Source of the DNA: Dipylidium caninum
Lineage: Eukaryota > Platyhelminthes > Cestoda > Cyclophyllidea > Dipylidiidae
Assembly: GCA_017562135.1 (NCBI GenBank)
Contig: QEYB01001528.1
Location: 372,001-436,000, forward strand
DNA: 64,000 bases
Reading direction: 5' to 3'
The notes beneath the pieces are model-generated. The model was not told where the DNA came from. It did not search any database and saw nothing but the letters and a program-made list of their open reading frames with translations. Shown piece by piece: positions 33,034 to 42,800 of this stretch (the stretch's first letter is position 1; every line of letters starts with the position of its first letter). A program made the translations under genes and the position numbers.

Positions 33034-33077
33034 TCGTCGCTGAGACCACCGAAACGTCAAAAGTCGGAAGAACCGGG

Positions 33078-34377
33078 ATGACGTGTGTGAGAGTCTTCAC
33101 TCTTTTCTCCTTGGTCCTCCTCATCTCCACGGGCTTTTGTAGGGTGAGTCGCCTTCCCCCTTCACTTGTCTTTTGTCTCTCCATCCTTTCTGTCCCTGCT
33201 AATGCGAAGGGATCTCAAAAAGTGCCTCAACCTCGGTCCGATGAAGTCTACTTGCCACCGAGTCTTCAACAGAACATTGGAACGAATGACGAATTGCGTT
33301 TGCTTTGTGCAGGACGTTTTCAGCATTACTGTGGGCGCATGTTGAGGATTCATGGGCGACTGTTCGGCGAAAAAACACGTTTTCGGCCAGGAACACTTAA
33401 CGGAATGCGTCCCACAAAGCGCCCAGTCCATTAGCAAGTAGTTCCACTTTTTTGGGCCTTCAAACTGCTTAAGTGACGGGCGATAAGCGACGTCCATCCA
33501 GCCTGTTCCGGCTGGAGGCCCATCCCCATGGGAGGGGCTTTCTTGATGAGGGAAAAGCATACTTTTCCCGCATCTTGTCATGTGGGATAGGGTTTGAGTC
33601 TCAAGGGGATACAAAGAGACTATGTTCTTGCTAAGTAAGGCTCCTGTTTCACGAATGGTGACGGAAGAGAAGTAAAGTAAGGATACTTCGGTACCGAGAT
33701 GGGGCTTACAATGCTTTAATTGAAGTACTCCTTTTGCAGCCCCCGATGGACGAGAGTGGGAACAACCCCCGCCGAAAACGCTGCATCGAAGAACACGGTA
33801 AGTCTTTTCCTTGGCCTTCACTCTGCCCTTCCAATGCGTAGACATGGAGATGGCACGAAAGAAGATCTACGAGAGGATTGACGGAATCTTCGACAAGATG
33901 CGCAGGTGCAAGGAAGAGGGCACCCCGATGAGCGAGTGCAGGATGCTTGATTCCTCCTCGTCCGAAGGCGGTAGCAGAGATTATTATGGAAGAGATGGGG
34001 AGAGAGAGCGTCCCCAAGTGGAAGATCTGGGCGGCCAATACCACGAAAATTGGGCACAAACATGGCAACCTCACCGACAAGGCGCGAATTCAGACCCCCA
34101 CCTCGGTTACCGCACTGACCAGCCTTACATACTGCGTCCGTCCGCCTTCTCCGACGTCAAGTCGTCGCCTCCAGGCCACAATGCGCACATGGCGGGACCT
34201 CACGACTCCCACTTGTCGAGAGAGGACGAAATGGCCCACAACCTCGGACGAGATGGCGGTCACCACATCAGCCAACGCTCCATCATCGACACCGCGGAGA
34301 ACAGGGACGGCGTCAAGGGACATGAGTTGAAAATTTCTACAAAATCTCTCGATAAAAACGCTGATCATCAACAGTAA
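33078..34377 (+). CDS. orphan secreted protein with RRKR site, three exons
   Basis: Exons 33078-33143, 33740-33797 and 33842-34377 join in phases 0 and 1 (donors GTGAGT and GTAAGT, acceptors TTTGCAG and GCGTAG), giving 219 residues. Residues 1-21 form a signal peptide. A basic Arg-Arg-Lys-Arg precedes a Cys at about residue 37, so furin-like processing is possible, followed by a short charged helix-like part with two more Cys (spacing about 26 and 11). The remaining 150 residues are hydrophilic, rich in His, Asp, Ser, Gly and Arg. The gene has its own TATA box and an AATAAA 60 nt after the stop. No family is recognised. It could be a peptide-hormone precursor, gland secretion or matrix protein. 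A GTAAGT overlaps the stop, so a further exon cannot be excluded. Confidence 0.6.
33498..33574 (+). other. cluster of small hairpins in intron 1
   Basis: Consecutive short inverted repeats: CCAGCC/GGCTGG at about 33499-33516 and GGGAAAAG (33550-33557)/CTTTTCCC (33562-33569) with a 4-nt loop, the latter extended by GATG/CATC after one mismatch. They lie wholly in the intron. Confidence 0.6.
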
Positions 34378-34436
34378 GTAGTTCGATTTAAGCTAGACAA
34401 AGTTTAAATGTAACACAGTGCAAAGTAACTTTTCTC

Positions 34437-34442
34437 AATAAA
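34437..34442 (+). terminator. polyadenylation signal of the secreted-precursor gene
   Basis: AATAAA 60 nt after the TAA at 34375-34377, same strand. Confidence 0.65.
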
Positions 34443-34449
34443 AGTTGAT

Positions 34450-35528
34450 TAACTTTTGCCTCTGTTTGTTGGAAAACTGTTTTTGAGTGTTTGGAGGCGC
34501 CGAAAACTCATTGGGCTCGCAGTTTCCTGGCCACTTGTAGCTTTGTAACCGGTTGAGGAGGCCATCACGACTGAAGGGGTTACCGGACAGACAGAAAGGC
34601 GGGATTGCGGTTCAAACGGTGGGACCTCAACGTAAATGTTTGTCCCCACACTTTGAAATCTCCGTCAGAAATTTACTGGAAAATATGCTCCGGGTGTATG
34701 CGGACATCGTCAACACTACTAACTGGCATTTATAACGGTTGTCGTCACTCGAAGGGCTCGCCACCGAGTTTCAGTGTAAAATGTCAACGTTAGACACTTG
34801 TCAAGACCTCAGCGGGTCCATTAAGCTCTAGAGCAATGTCGTGGAACAGTTGATGATTTAAAAGTAAAAGACGAGTGACGCTGACCGCGCTAATGGTGTT
34901 GACGGACTTACGCGAGGCGACCCTGCAGATTCCGCGTGGCGCAGGTCACATGGATCCGAACGAGGCGCAATCACGAGCCGTCCGATCACCTGATGAAGGA
35001 GGCTTCTTTCTACTCGGGAATCTGAAATGCTTCTTCTTTTCATTGTGGCAATGGCAGGCTACCTTAAGTCAATGCATTTTTTCACCCCTATTCGCTGCTT
35101 TGTATATCGGCGACTAAACTTCTCCGGTCTATCAAACGAGGTACTGACAACTTCACCTTCTAGTAAAGCGATAATCATGGGGTACATTTCGGATTTTAGA
35201 GGTATCAATCAAATTTGGGTGAGCCACACGCGTGGAGCTGTAAATAGCCACGCTGACATGACTGAAGGTTACAGAAATTGCCAGACTAAGGACCCTAGGT
35301 ACGCCAAAATGTTTATCAAACACTCCGTTGCACCTCGACTAGTGGAATGGCGCTTCAATTTGACTTAAGACTAACTTCTAGGGGAAGTTACTAGAACTCA
35401 CCTATAAATTTGGAAGAAATATATACTCAAACCCAAAAAGAGGAATCCACTTAAAAACAGCATACGTTTTTCGAGAAATTTGTTTGTAAAGAATAAATTG
35501 ATCATTGATATGTATACAGTGCATTCGA
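34450..35528. other. no gene recognised
   Basis: A 113-codon plus-strand frame at 35027-35368 has no recognisable motif or splice context. I see nothing else. The last ~130 bp are probably 3' UTR of the RING gene. Confidence 0.4.
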
Positions 35529-36447
35529 TCACAGAAGTTTGATGCCTACAATTACGCCTCTGCAAACCGGACAATGAAGACATTTTGAGGAGGCCTGGAA
35601 GCTCGGAAGGCATTTCTTGCACATCGCCACATGTCGGCAAGGCACAAAGATGACATCTGCCGCATCTTCCGTCAAGCAAATCACACAGTCCGGCCATTTC
35701 TGCTGCTCCCCTTTTATAGCACCATTTCCGATTGAGAACAACTCCTGTTAAGGAAAAAAAACGATGAAATAATAAGAGTAACAAATTTGACTGAGAAATA
35801 ACGATCAAGCTTACCCGAAGAAAAATGAGTCGATCACGATTTGTTTTACAGTAAGAATAAAGAATTTCCGTCGGTCGACGCTCCTCTGGATGTTGCTTCA
35901 CGTGAACCATGCAGAAAGAAAGAACCACCCGTTCTTCCGGAAATTTATCCTCCAGGTTAGTCTCATCGAAGAAGGCAAGTACAAGGTCGTATGAATTGCG
36001 GAATTCGTTCAGCTTAATTCGTTCTTCACTAGTTTTTACAAAAACGTTTTGGCCTACCGCAGTAACTGTCTCTGCGGCCCGATTTCGCAGAAACTGCAAG
36101 AAATCGGCAGTAGGTAAGAGCATGGCGTTGTGGAGATGTACCAGCGGAACACTACGGAGAACAAACATTGAAACTCTGGTATGTAGAGATAAATTAAGAA
36201 TTAAGCATCCCTCATCTTTTTGATGTGTGATACTAGTGATGGCGGCAGGATTGATTAGAGGAAGCACTGTTTCAATTTTAGGTTTGAAGGATCGGGAACG
36301 TATCAGCTGCTTGAAAGCGTCGTTAACGATACGCCGGAGTAGAAAGAATAGAAGGCCAAAAAACGCGTAACAGAGGACAGTAAGCACAGCGCAAGTTGTA
36401 AGCCAAAAGTTGATATCGTCGGAGTTTTCCTCTTTTTCTTCATCCAT
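35529..36447 (-). CDS. membrane-anchored C3HC4 RING protein, CGRRF1-like
   Basis: Exon 1 (36447-35815) and exon 2 (35744-35529) join in phase 0 across a 70-bp intron (GTAAGC...AACAG), giving 282 residues. An acidic N-terminus is followed by one membrane segment (about residues 15-37), a central domain of about 165 residues, and a C-terminal RING: Cys-Val-Ile-Cys, then Cys-Arg-His, Cys-Lys-Lys-Cys and Cys-Pro-Val-Cys, a full C3HC4 set. One membrane helix, a middle domain ending Ile-Leu-Tyr-Ser-Tyr and a C-terminal RING match CGRRF1 (cell growth regulator with RING finger, an ER-membrane E3 ligase). MUL1/MAPL-type ligases are an alternative, but they have two membrane helices. Reading on without splicing gives a 349-residue ORF whose C-terminus scrambles the RING, so the intron is well supported. 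Confidence 0.75.
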
Positions 36448-37715
36448 TCTAGAGCATTCACGTCCGGTTCTCTAATACTTCGCAGTCAATGGGTTCTGCA
36501 AATCAAACGATGGATAATGCATGCGCTTGGCTTTAGAGGATAACTAAATTTACGCAATGAGTGAATTAAGTCGAAAAAAAGACATGGTTTATCATATGCA
36601 GATTTTAGACAAACTAGTTGTCATCACTTGCCTAGCTACATCATTCGTTAGTAATGCTAAAAGCAAACCTACGAGAAATAACTATATGGCATGTAATAGG
36701 CGGTTAAATAAAAAGCTGGGCCGATACCGCATTAACCCACACAAAATACGCGGGCGGGCCGCGTTTAAGACGCGCGGAATCACTATAGAAAACATAAACT
36801 TTTTATTATATTAGCATATATTTTAACATTATTCAAAGTTTATCGGGCCCAAGTGGAGTTTATACATACTCGAGCTAAGGAGATATTTATGCTTTGGTAA
36901 TGTCTTTTGTTCCATTGTGACAAACGCTTGCCAAAACCACAGCACTGAGGTGAAATTTTAATGTAAGTAGGCTCAACCGTTGATGAAAAGCTAATATCTG
37001 CGCCCCCAATAAGGACCGATTGTTTTTTCTTTGGTATTCCTTTGACCGTATTAAACAACGTCAGACAAAAAGTGGTAGTTTAACCTTATGTCACGGAACG
37101 TTGGGGAGGCCAAAAGTTGAACCATAAAGATACGATTAGATCAAATGAGAGGCAGCAGAGGCCATCGTGTGAAGAAATATTTTATCTCTATTAGTTGCAT
37201 CAGCCTCCATTTGGAGAAAGTGTCTGTGTTAGCGTTAAAGTGTGTATAGCGCATCTGCTAACGGATTGGGCTCGGTCGAAATCTCGGTGAGTACGTAAGT
37301 GAATGTGCGAAATTAATCGTTTGAGTAAATTCCAGCTTTTTGCATTTAATTGGGTCAAGTGGGATGTTTGTTACGAAATCTATTACGTAGAGCAAATGAT
37401 TTGAAGGGTACCCCCACAAGAGCGAGCAATGCAGAAGTTTAGATTAAATTTGGGTAATTTGCTAGTTTAAATTGACTACGTTGCCAGATTTCGTACATTT
37501 TACCCTGCGTACGTATCTGATGGGTGTGTTTTCCCTCTCCCTTCACTGTTAACTTCTGCTTCAAAAATGTATAATAAAATCAGTCAAACCGAAGAATATA
37601 TTTTCCAAAGTGAAAAAAGCAAAGCAACATATTCACACAGGAAATAATAACGGACTGGAGGGTAAGTGGAGCAACACCTAAAATCAAAATTACGCCGTCA
37701 TTGAGCACACACATT
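36448..37715. other. intergenic, no gene recognised
   Basis: AT-richer stretch between the RING gene's start and the 3' end of the MATH-domain gene. I find no ORF with support and no convincing tRNA. Confidence 0.45.
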
Positions 37716-39155
37716 TCAAAGTGCCTCCTGTGCGCATGTAGCCTTCCCCAGGGTAATTTGTATATAAAGAGTGCCATTTCGTAGATATGGCGACGGCCTG
37801 CAAATCCGGGAGTGAACCAAAGACCTTAGGCCAATATCTGGTAGACCCCATCCAACTTGATTACACGAGGCTCTTGTGGGTCTTTGCCACACTTCTCTCT
37901 CATCCTCGTCATTCAGATATGGCCTTAGCACTCTCACGATGTGATTTCCGCCTCCAGTTTGATCCAAAATGGAAAAGTAGATATCCGAGGAGAATGGCCA
38001 ACACAAACAGTCGTCGTAGTCGCCGGGCACCAACTTAATGTAGATACCGAAAAGGTATGTTGTAAACTCCAGCTTGGCCTGCATTCTATAGCCCGGCTGA
38101 CCCAAGTAGAATGGCTCACACCATTCACCGCCGTTGCACTCTTCCAGTTGGGGGAAATTGCCAATTCGCCAGATGTGCCAGTTGCCGCAGGACGAGAGTT
38201 CAGCTGGGGGACAGGGCGGCTGACACTGTGCCGGGCCTGCCGGGGGACACGGGGCCGGGCACGGAGGGCAGGCTGGGGGGCAGATCGGCGGACAGACTGG
38301 TGGGCAGGGCGGGGAGCACGCGGGCGGGCATTGGGGCGGACACGACGGAAGGCATGGCGATGGTGGACACGGCGGCGGACATGGCGCAGGAGCGGGTGTC
38401 GGGCAGGGCGGACACAGGGGAGGACACGGCGTGCATGGGCTACACACAGTTGAACAAATCTGAGCCGGCGCACAACCCGAATTCGTTTTTGTCGTGCATG
38501 CGACTGTTTGCACTGCTGGTGTGCAAGCGGGAGGAGCAGGACAGCAGACGCATGCGCCAGCGCATCGTCGAGTGCATATTGACGGACAAGGGGCGACGAT
38601 ATTTCCATTACATGCCCATAATTTGAAGTCAATGTCCAGTTTAAAGTCTTTCGCCAGATATGCGCAGGCCACTTGCGATTGGCCGCACTCGTCAAAGATG
38701 GAGATCATCGGCTCTCCTGTGCTACAATCAGCCTGGATGCGGATGTACTTCGCAGTAGGCATGGTATTGCTATTCTCGCCCTGTTTGACGCATTCGAAGC
38801 TCGAAATGGAGCACTCTGCATCCATGGAAGGCAGTGTTCTGTTGTTCTTCAGTTGGGCATTGTTATTCCTCACTAACCACCTACCCTTGCCACTTTGCTG
38901 TCCCAAAGGGAACGACAAACTCAGAATAGAATTTTCCTCCGTATCATCGACACGCAATAGCTGAGCGGCGAGGGAGGTGGAATAGCCGCCACGCCTCTTT
39001 GAACTACTGTAAAGGTTGGCCAGTTTTTCCAAATCCCTTTTAACTTCGTCCTTTTGACCAGAAAGCTTCCAGTAGGGCTGTGAGGAGTCGGAGAAGTCGG
39101 AAGGCACATGCACGATCTTGGACGCCTCTTTCTCGACATCCGGATGGGCTGACAT
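37716..39155 (-). CDS. Cys-Pro repeat protein with C-terminal TRAF-C/MATH domain
   Basis: A single uninterrupted frame. The first ATG gives 479 residues (a GTG-started frame extends to 39269, so an upstream exon is possible). In order: a polar N-terminal part with Lys/Glu helices, a Cys-containing segment (about residues 135-205), a Cys/Pro tract of about 75 residues made of CPPxCPP-type units, then a domain of about 150 residues with the landmarks of a MATH/TRAF-C fold: Trp-His-Ile-Trp, Pro-Phe-Tyr...Gly-Tyr-Arg-Met, Trp-Pro-Phe, Ile-Leu-Asp-Gln, and Leu-Tyr-Ile-Gln-Ile. TRAF-C domains bind receptor tails or other partners. No RING, zinc finger or BTB is present, and there is no clear signal peptide from this start. 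The Cys-Pro tract suggests a disulphide-rich structural or extracellular role (inference). It is intronless, unlike its neighbours. Confidence 0.7.
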   Translation of the reverse strand: MSAHPDVEKEASKIVHVPSDFSDSSQPYWKLSGQKDEVKRDLEKLANLYSSSKRRGGYSTSLAAQLLRVDDTEENSILSLSFPLGQQSGKGRWLVRNNNAQLKNNRTLPSMDAECSISSFECVKQGENSNTMPTAKYIRIQADCSTGEPMISIFDECGQSQVACAYLAKDFKLDIDFKLWACNGNIVAPCPSICTRRCAGACVCCPAPPACTPAVQTVACTTKTNSGCAPAQICSTVCSPCTPCPPLCPPCPTPAPAPCPPPCPPSPCLPSCPPQCPPACSPPCPPVCPPICPPACPPCPAPCPPAGPAQCQPPCPPAELSSCGNWHIWRIGNFPQLEECNGGEWCEPFYLGQPGYRMQAKLEFTTYLFGIYIKLVPGDYDDCLCWPFSSDIYFSILDQTGGGNHIVRVLRPYLNDEDEREVWQRPTRASCNQVGWGLPDIGLRSLVHSRICRPSPYLRNGTLYIQITLGKATCAQEAL

Positions 39156-39269
39156 CACCACGTCGGAGGAGCGTAGAAGGAGGTTTCCCCACTCTGGAGC
39201 CTGTGCTGAGGCCGCGGAAATCGATTTCCTCCTGTCATGTGGATACAGCAAACGCCCCAATAAAGTCAC

Positions 39270-39865
39270 GTGGAAGGAGGTTGTCGTCAGGCGGTGAACA
39301 CCTCTGCTTTACAATTCAAGTTCGTGATGTTAAGGTTGTCGATTGAACGCTGCGCTTTCAAAAATGCCCTTTTTGGCATGTTTTTTTTAAGTAGTATCTT
39401 CTGATTAGCCATCGGACACGTTGGACCGTTTCTTTATCTCACTTTTAAATGTATTTTTTTTTAAATTTACTTTATGCTGATAGTCTTGCAAAGTCGTTTT
39501 GGCTTTCCAACAAGCAGGAGTCCGTTTAACCGGTTCTCTCGACCCGTCTTTCAGGGTGGCATTTGGGATTTCTCTCTGGCTTTACGACCCACCTGCCCCA
39601 ATCTCGCCACACAGCCGATCAACGAGGAGATTTGTCTTCTGGTTTACAGCATAAAATCATACTCGCACACATGCGCAAAAACGACTGTATGATGGCGAGG
39701 AGTTATGGCGGGACGAGGACAACAGCAGGCGCCTCGACCGTTCCTGTCGGCTGTATAAAATGGGGCAGTGGGGGCGAACCGAGCGGGGTGGAGTGGGGTG
39801 GGAGGAGGCGGAGAAGGGCGGGGAAATGATATGTGAATGGTCGTCGGCCTTGTCCAGTCCGCGCC
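39270..39865. other. intergenic, no gene recognised
   Basis: Contains T-rich runs near 39380-39470 and a plus-strand TATAAAA near 39752 with no supported downstream gene. Probably 3' flank of the coiled-coil gene. Confidence 0.4.
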
Positions 39866-42800
39866 TCAGACGTCGGGTTTGAGCTCCAGCTCGGAGAGCG
39901 AGCCGAACGAGGTGGTGAGCTGACTGTCGCGCATTCGGCAGGCGACCTCCTCACCGCCGCCGGAGGACTGGTCGAGGTGCTGGCTGGACACCGGTCTCTT
40001 TATTCCTGGTGCGGTCTTATCCTAGAAATACCAGAGGAGCAACTCAGTGACTGAGCTGTCGGGGATGCAAAGACCCCCCACTGGAAGCAGGATGAATAAT
40101 TCATCGTGGGCCAGTAACCGCTGAATGCCTAATTTATGCCAGCAGTCGTCCCGTGTCTCATTGTTTCCGACGGCGCAAATTGGTGCTTTCTTTCTTGCGT
40201 GGCTAGTCCGCACACCCAACGCTTTCCTTCTCCCTGAGAATCCGCCTTGTCTTCGATGTCGTGAGGACAAATGTGTTGTCTGCCGCATCCCAAATCGCGA
40301 TTCCGTACCTTCCGGAATTTTGGTCCCCATGAACTCCGGCTGGTTGCCGTGGTGAACTTAGGCAAAAGTCAACTAATGTTGGCGCGGTTTACGTAACCAG
40401 GGCGTAAAGTAACCGAACAGTTTTTAGGTTTTGTGGTAGCCCACCGAAGACTGAAGCAAATCAACCACCTACCGGTAATTCGCCCCGTAGCCCCGCCCAT
40501 GTTTTCCACGTCTAATTGTACAATTAGTTCTTCGGAGGCTCCTTTCACAACCATTCGAGTAGTAAGTGGTAGATTAGATTCAGAGCCCAGCATTTCCTTC
40601 TCCTTGCCCTTCAGAGACCGTTCAGTCTAAGAGCATCCCCCGCCTCCAAGCATCTGCTTCTCTCACTCCTTCTGTTGACTAGAGAAGGTCCTCCCCACCT
40701 ACACACTCGATTCTCTCGTGCCTTCTCCCCAAAAACGAGGCAAAATTAGAAGAATCGGCTTGGCGACTGGCGGTGTCACCCACCATTTGGCAGGGCGACG
40801 TCAAGGGGAGCCGCGAGAGACTGGTGGTGGAGGCGAACCGCGGTCTCCCCTGCAACGAGGGTCTGGCGAATTTCGGTGGTCGACCGGCGTCCTCCTGCAA
40901 ATGCGCGTTTGACTGATACGAAATGGCGTTTTTGACGGAGGTGGGTGTGACAGCCTCATCGCCGAGCTTCAGTCGGAGGAGGTCCTCGGAGAAGAGGGTG
41001 GCCGGATTCTGCAGTACCACCTTTGCTGTCGGATCGGATGCCAGCATAGTCGCCTCCAACAGGCGTGATTTCATCTCCAATTCAGCGATCTGGTAGTTGT
41101 GACGAATTTCTCGGGTCTAACCAAAGGAGGAAAAAGGAGAAATTACTAAGAGAGGACGGAGAATTCAGTAAAGAGGCTGGAAGGTCCTATTCCAGACTGA
41201 TTATTCTGCTTCCATTCAAGACGCGTTTCATAGTTTCCAACGAGGGCCGGTTGATCGGCTCTACACTCGATTTTCAGTCCTCCACCGAACTCGCTACCAA
41301 GGAATGAGAGCGAACGCACCATTTCGGACGGAGCGCATTTTGAAAAAGTCACAAAAGCTCTTCCACAGAGTACGGGAACGACTCAACATCCTCTACCCCC
41401 ATTCATGAATATGGTGGTCCTCGAAAGCATTTTGAGGCTGCCATATCTTTTGCGGTTAAATTTCGAGTCAAAGCGGTTTGGGCGCCAAACTCGCGCAATT
41501 CCATAAATTTTTGTGAGGGGACTAACAGTGTCACAGTACCGGACAGACGCGTTAACGACGTCATTTGCAGCCTCAAATGCCACCTTCTAATGTCCGCCTG
41601 ACCTTCACCGCATGGGGGGTTGCCGGCTCCGTCTGCTGCGCGTCGCGTGAGCTTCGAAGTAGGCCACTTCATGCACGCAACCGCTAACCGAGGACCTGTC
41701 AATCTGTGGGATTTTAACCCTCTGCCAGGTCAGGTGACATGACGAGGGAGGTCATGTCAGTGGCGAAGGTGGAGCCCCAAAAGGTCTACTATCGTCGAAA
41801 ACGTTTCCGGCGGATGGCAGGCTAAGGCGGCCTGTCAACTCGCATCCGATGCCACCGCCTCACTGACTGTCAGCTTCAAAAGTTGCGGTGTTTGTGCTCT
41901 CAGGCGCTCCACTGCGTCAAATTATGTGAAACATTTTACCAAAAACGACTGTTCTGCCTTTCCCAAATGGCTTTAGCCGCGTACACATCACCGGTGATTC
42001 AAGGTATCAGCGTGTGTTTTTCGGCTCTCGCTTTCAAATTCGGTAAAAACGTCGGCAGGATATTCGGGAGGTGAATAGTCGCCTTGTAAACTCAGCGCCC
42101 CCATCTGCGAATTAGTGGCTGGCGCAGGTTGTGCAAACGTCGTAATTTGCAGTGCATCAACGAGATTTTGCGGCTGACAAACAGCTTGAGGCAAGCGGCG
42201 TGAAGACTTTTTTTTCGGGAGGGGGGGGGGGACAATGAGCAGCTGCCTTTGGGAGTGGCAAGAAAGGTGGTCTGCAGGCAACAACCTCGGTGTGATGCAA
42301 TAAAACAACCTCCCCCCCCCCCAAAAAAATGTAATTCGTTGCACAAAATGGTCCAATTTGGGGTGACCTGAATTTATGGGGCAGACGTCAAATGCGGCAG
42401 GGGACGAGGCCGCGACCTTGACGCCTACGGGCAGGTTTTACCCGCCCCCCGCTCCCGTCAGGCGTGGAACACCTTCACAGGCAGACCTTGTGAACCGGTC
42501 GCCTGCGTTCTTGAACCGACTGTGCCCATTTAGGCAAAATGAACCGCGTGCGCGGAGGAAATGGCCCAGGCCTGACCCGCAAATGCCATTTTTTGACCCT
42601 TTTGGCTCGGGTCTGAGAGTGGATGTGTAGGACGCAGACGTGCGCATGTTTGGCATTATTTCAACCACTAAAAGACACTAAAACGCCTTCTCCGTGGCTA
42701 ACTGTTTTAAAAAAACCTGTGGAAATATCGCCTAATTGTCGGCGGTAGAGGGGAAATTGAGCACTGGAAAGAAGGTGAAATGTGAGCGGGGAATCGCACA

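Noticed and set aside
33480..33590. Possible hammerhead ribozyme
   Set aside because: A GATGA box and stems are present, but the conserved GAAA after stem II and a cleavage-site GUC in the right place are missing.
35398..35528. 349-codon unspliced version of the RING gene
   Set aside because: Reading through the 70-bp intron destroys the RING cysteine pattern, while splicing restores a complete C3HC4 set and a closer stop.
37205..37290. tRNA-like segment
   Set aside because: Loose similarity to A and B boxes, but no acceptor stem or consistent cloverleaf.
37941..38626. Plus-strand ORFs of about 170 codons rich in Gly, Arg and Thr
   Set aside because: Antisense shadow of the Cys-Pro repeat and MATH coding sequence.
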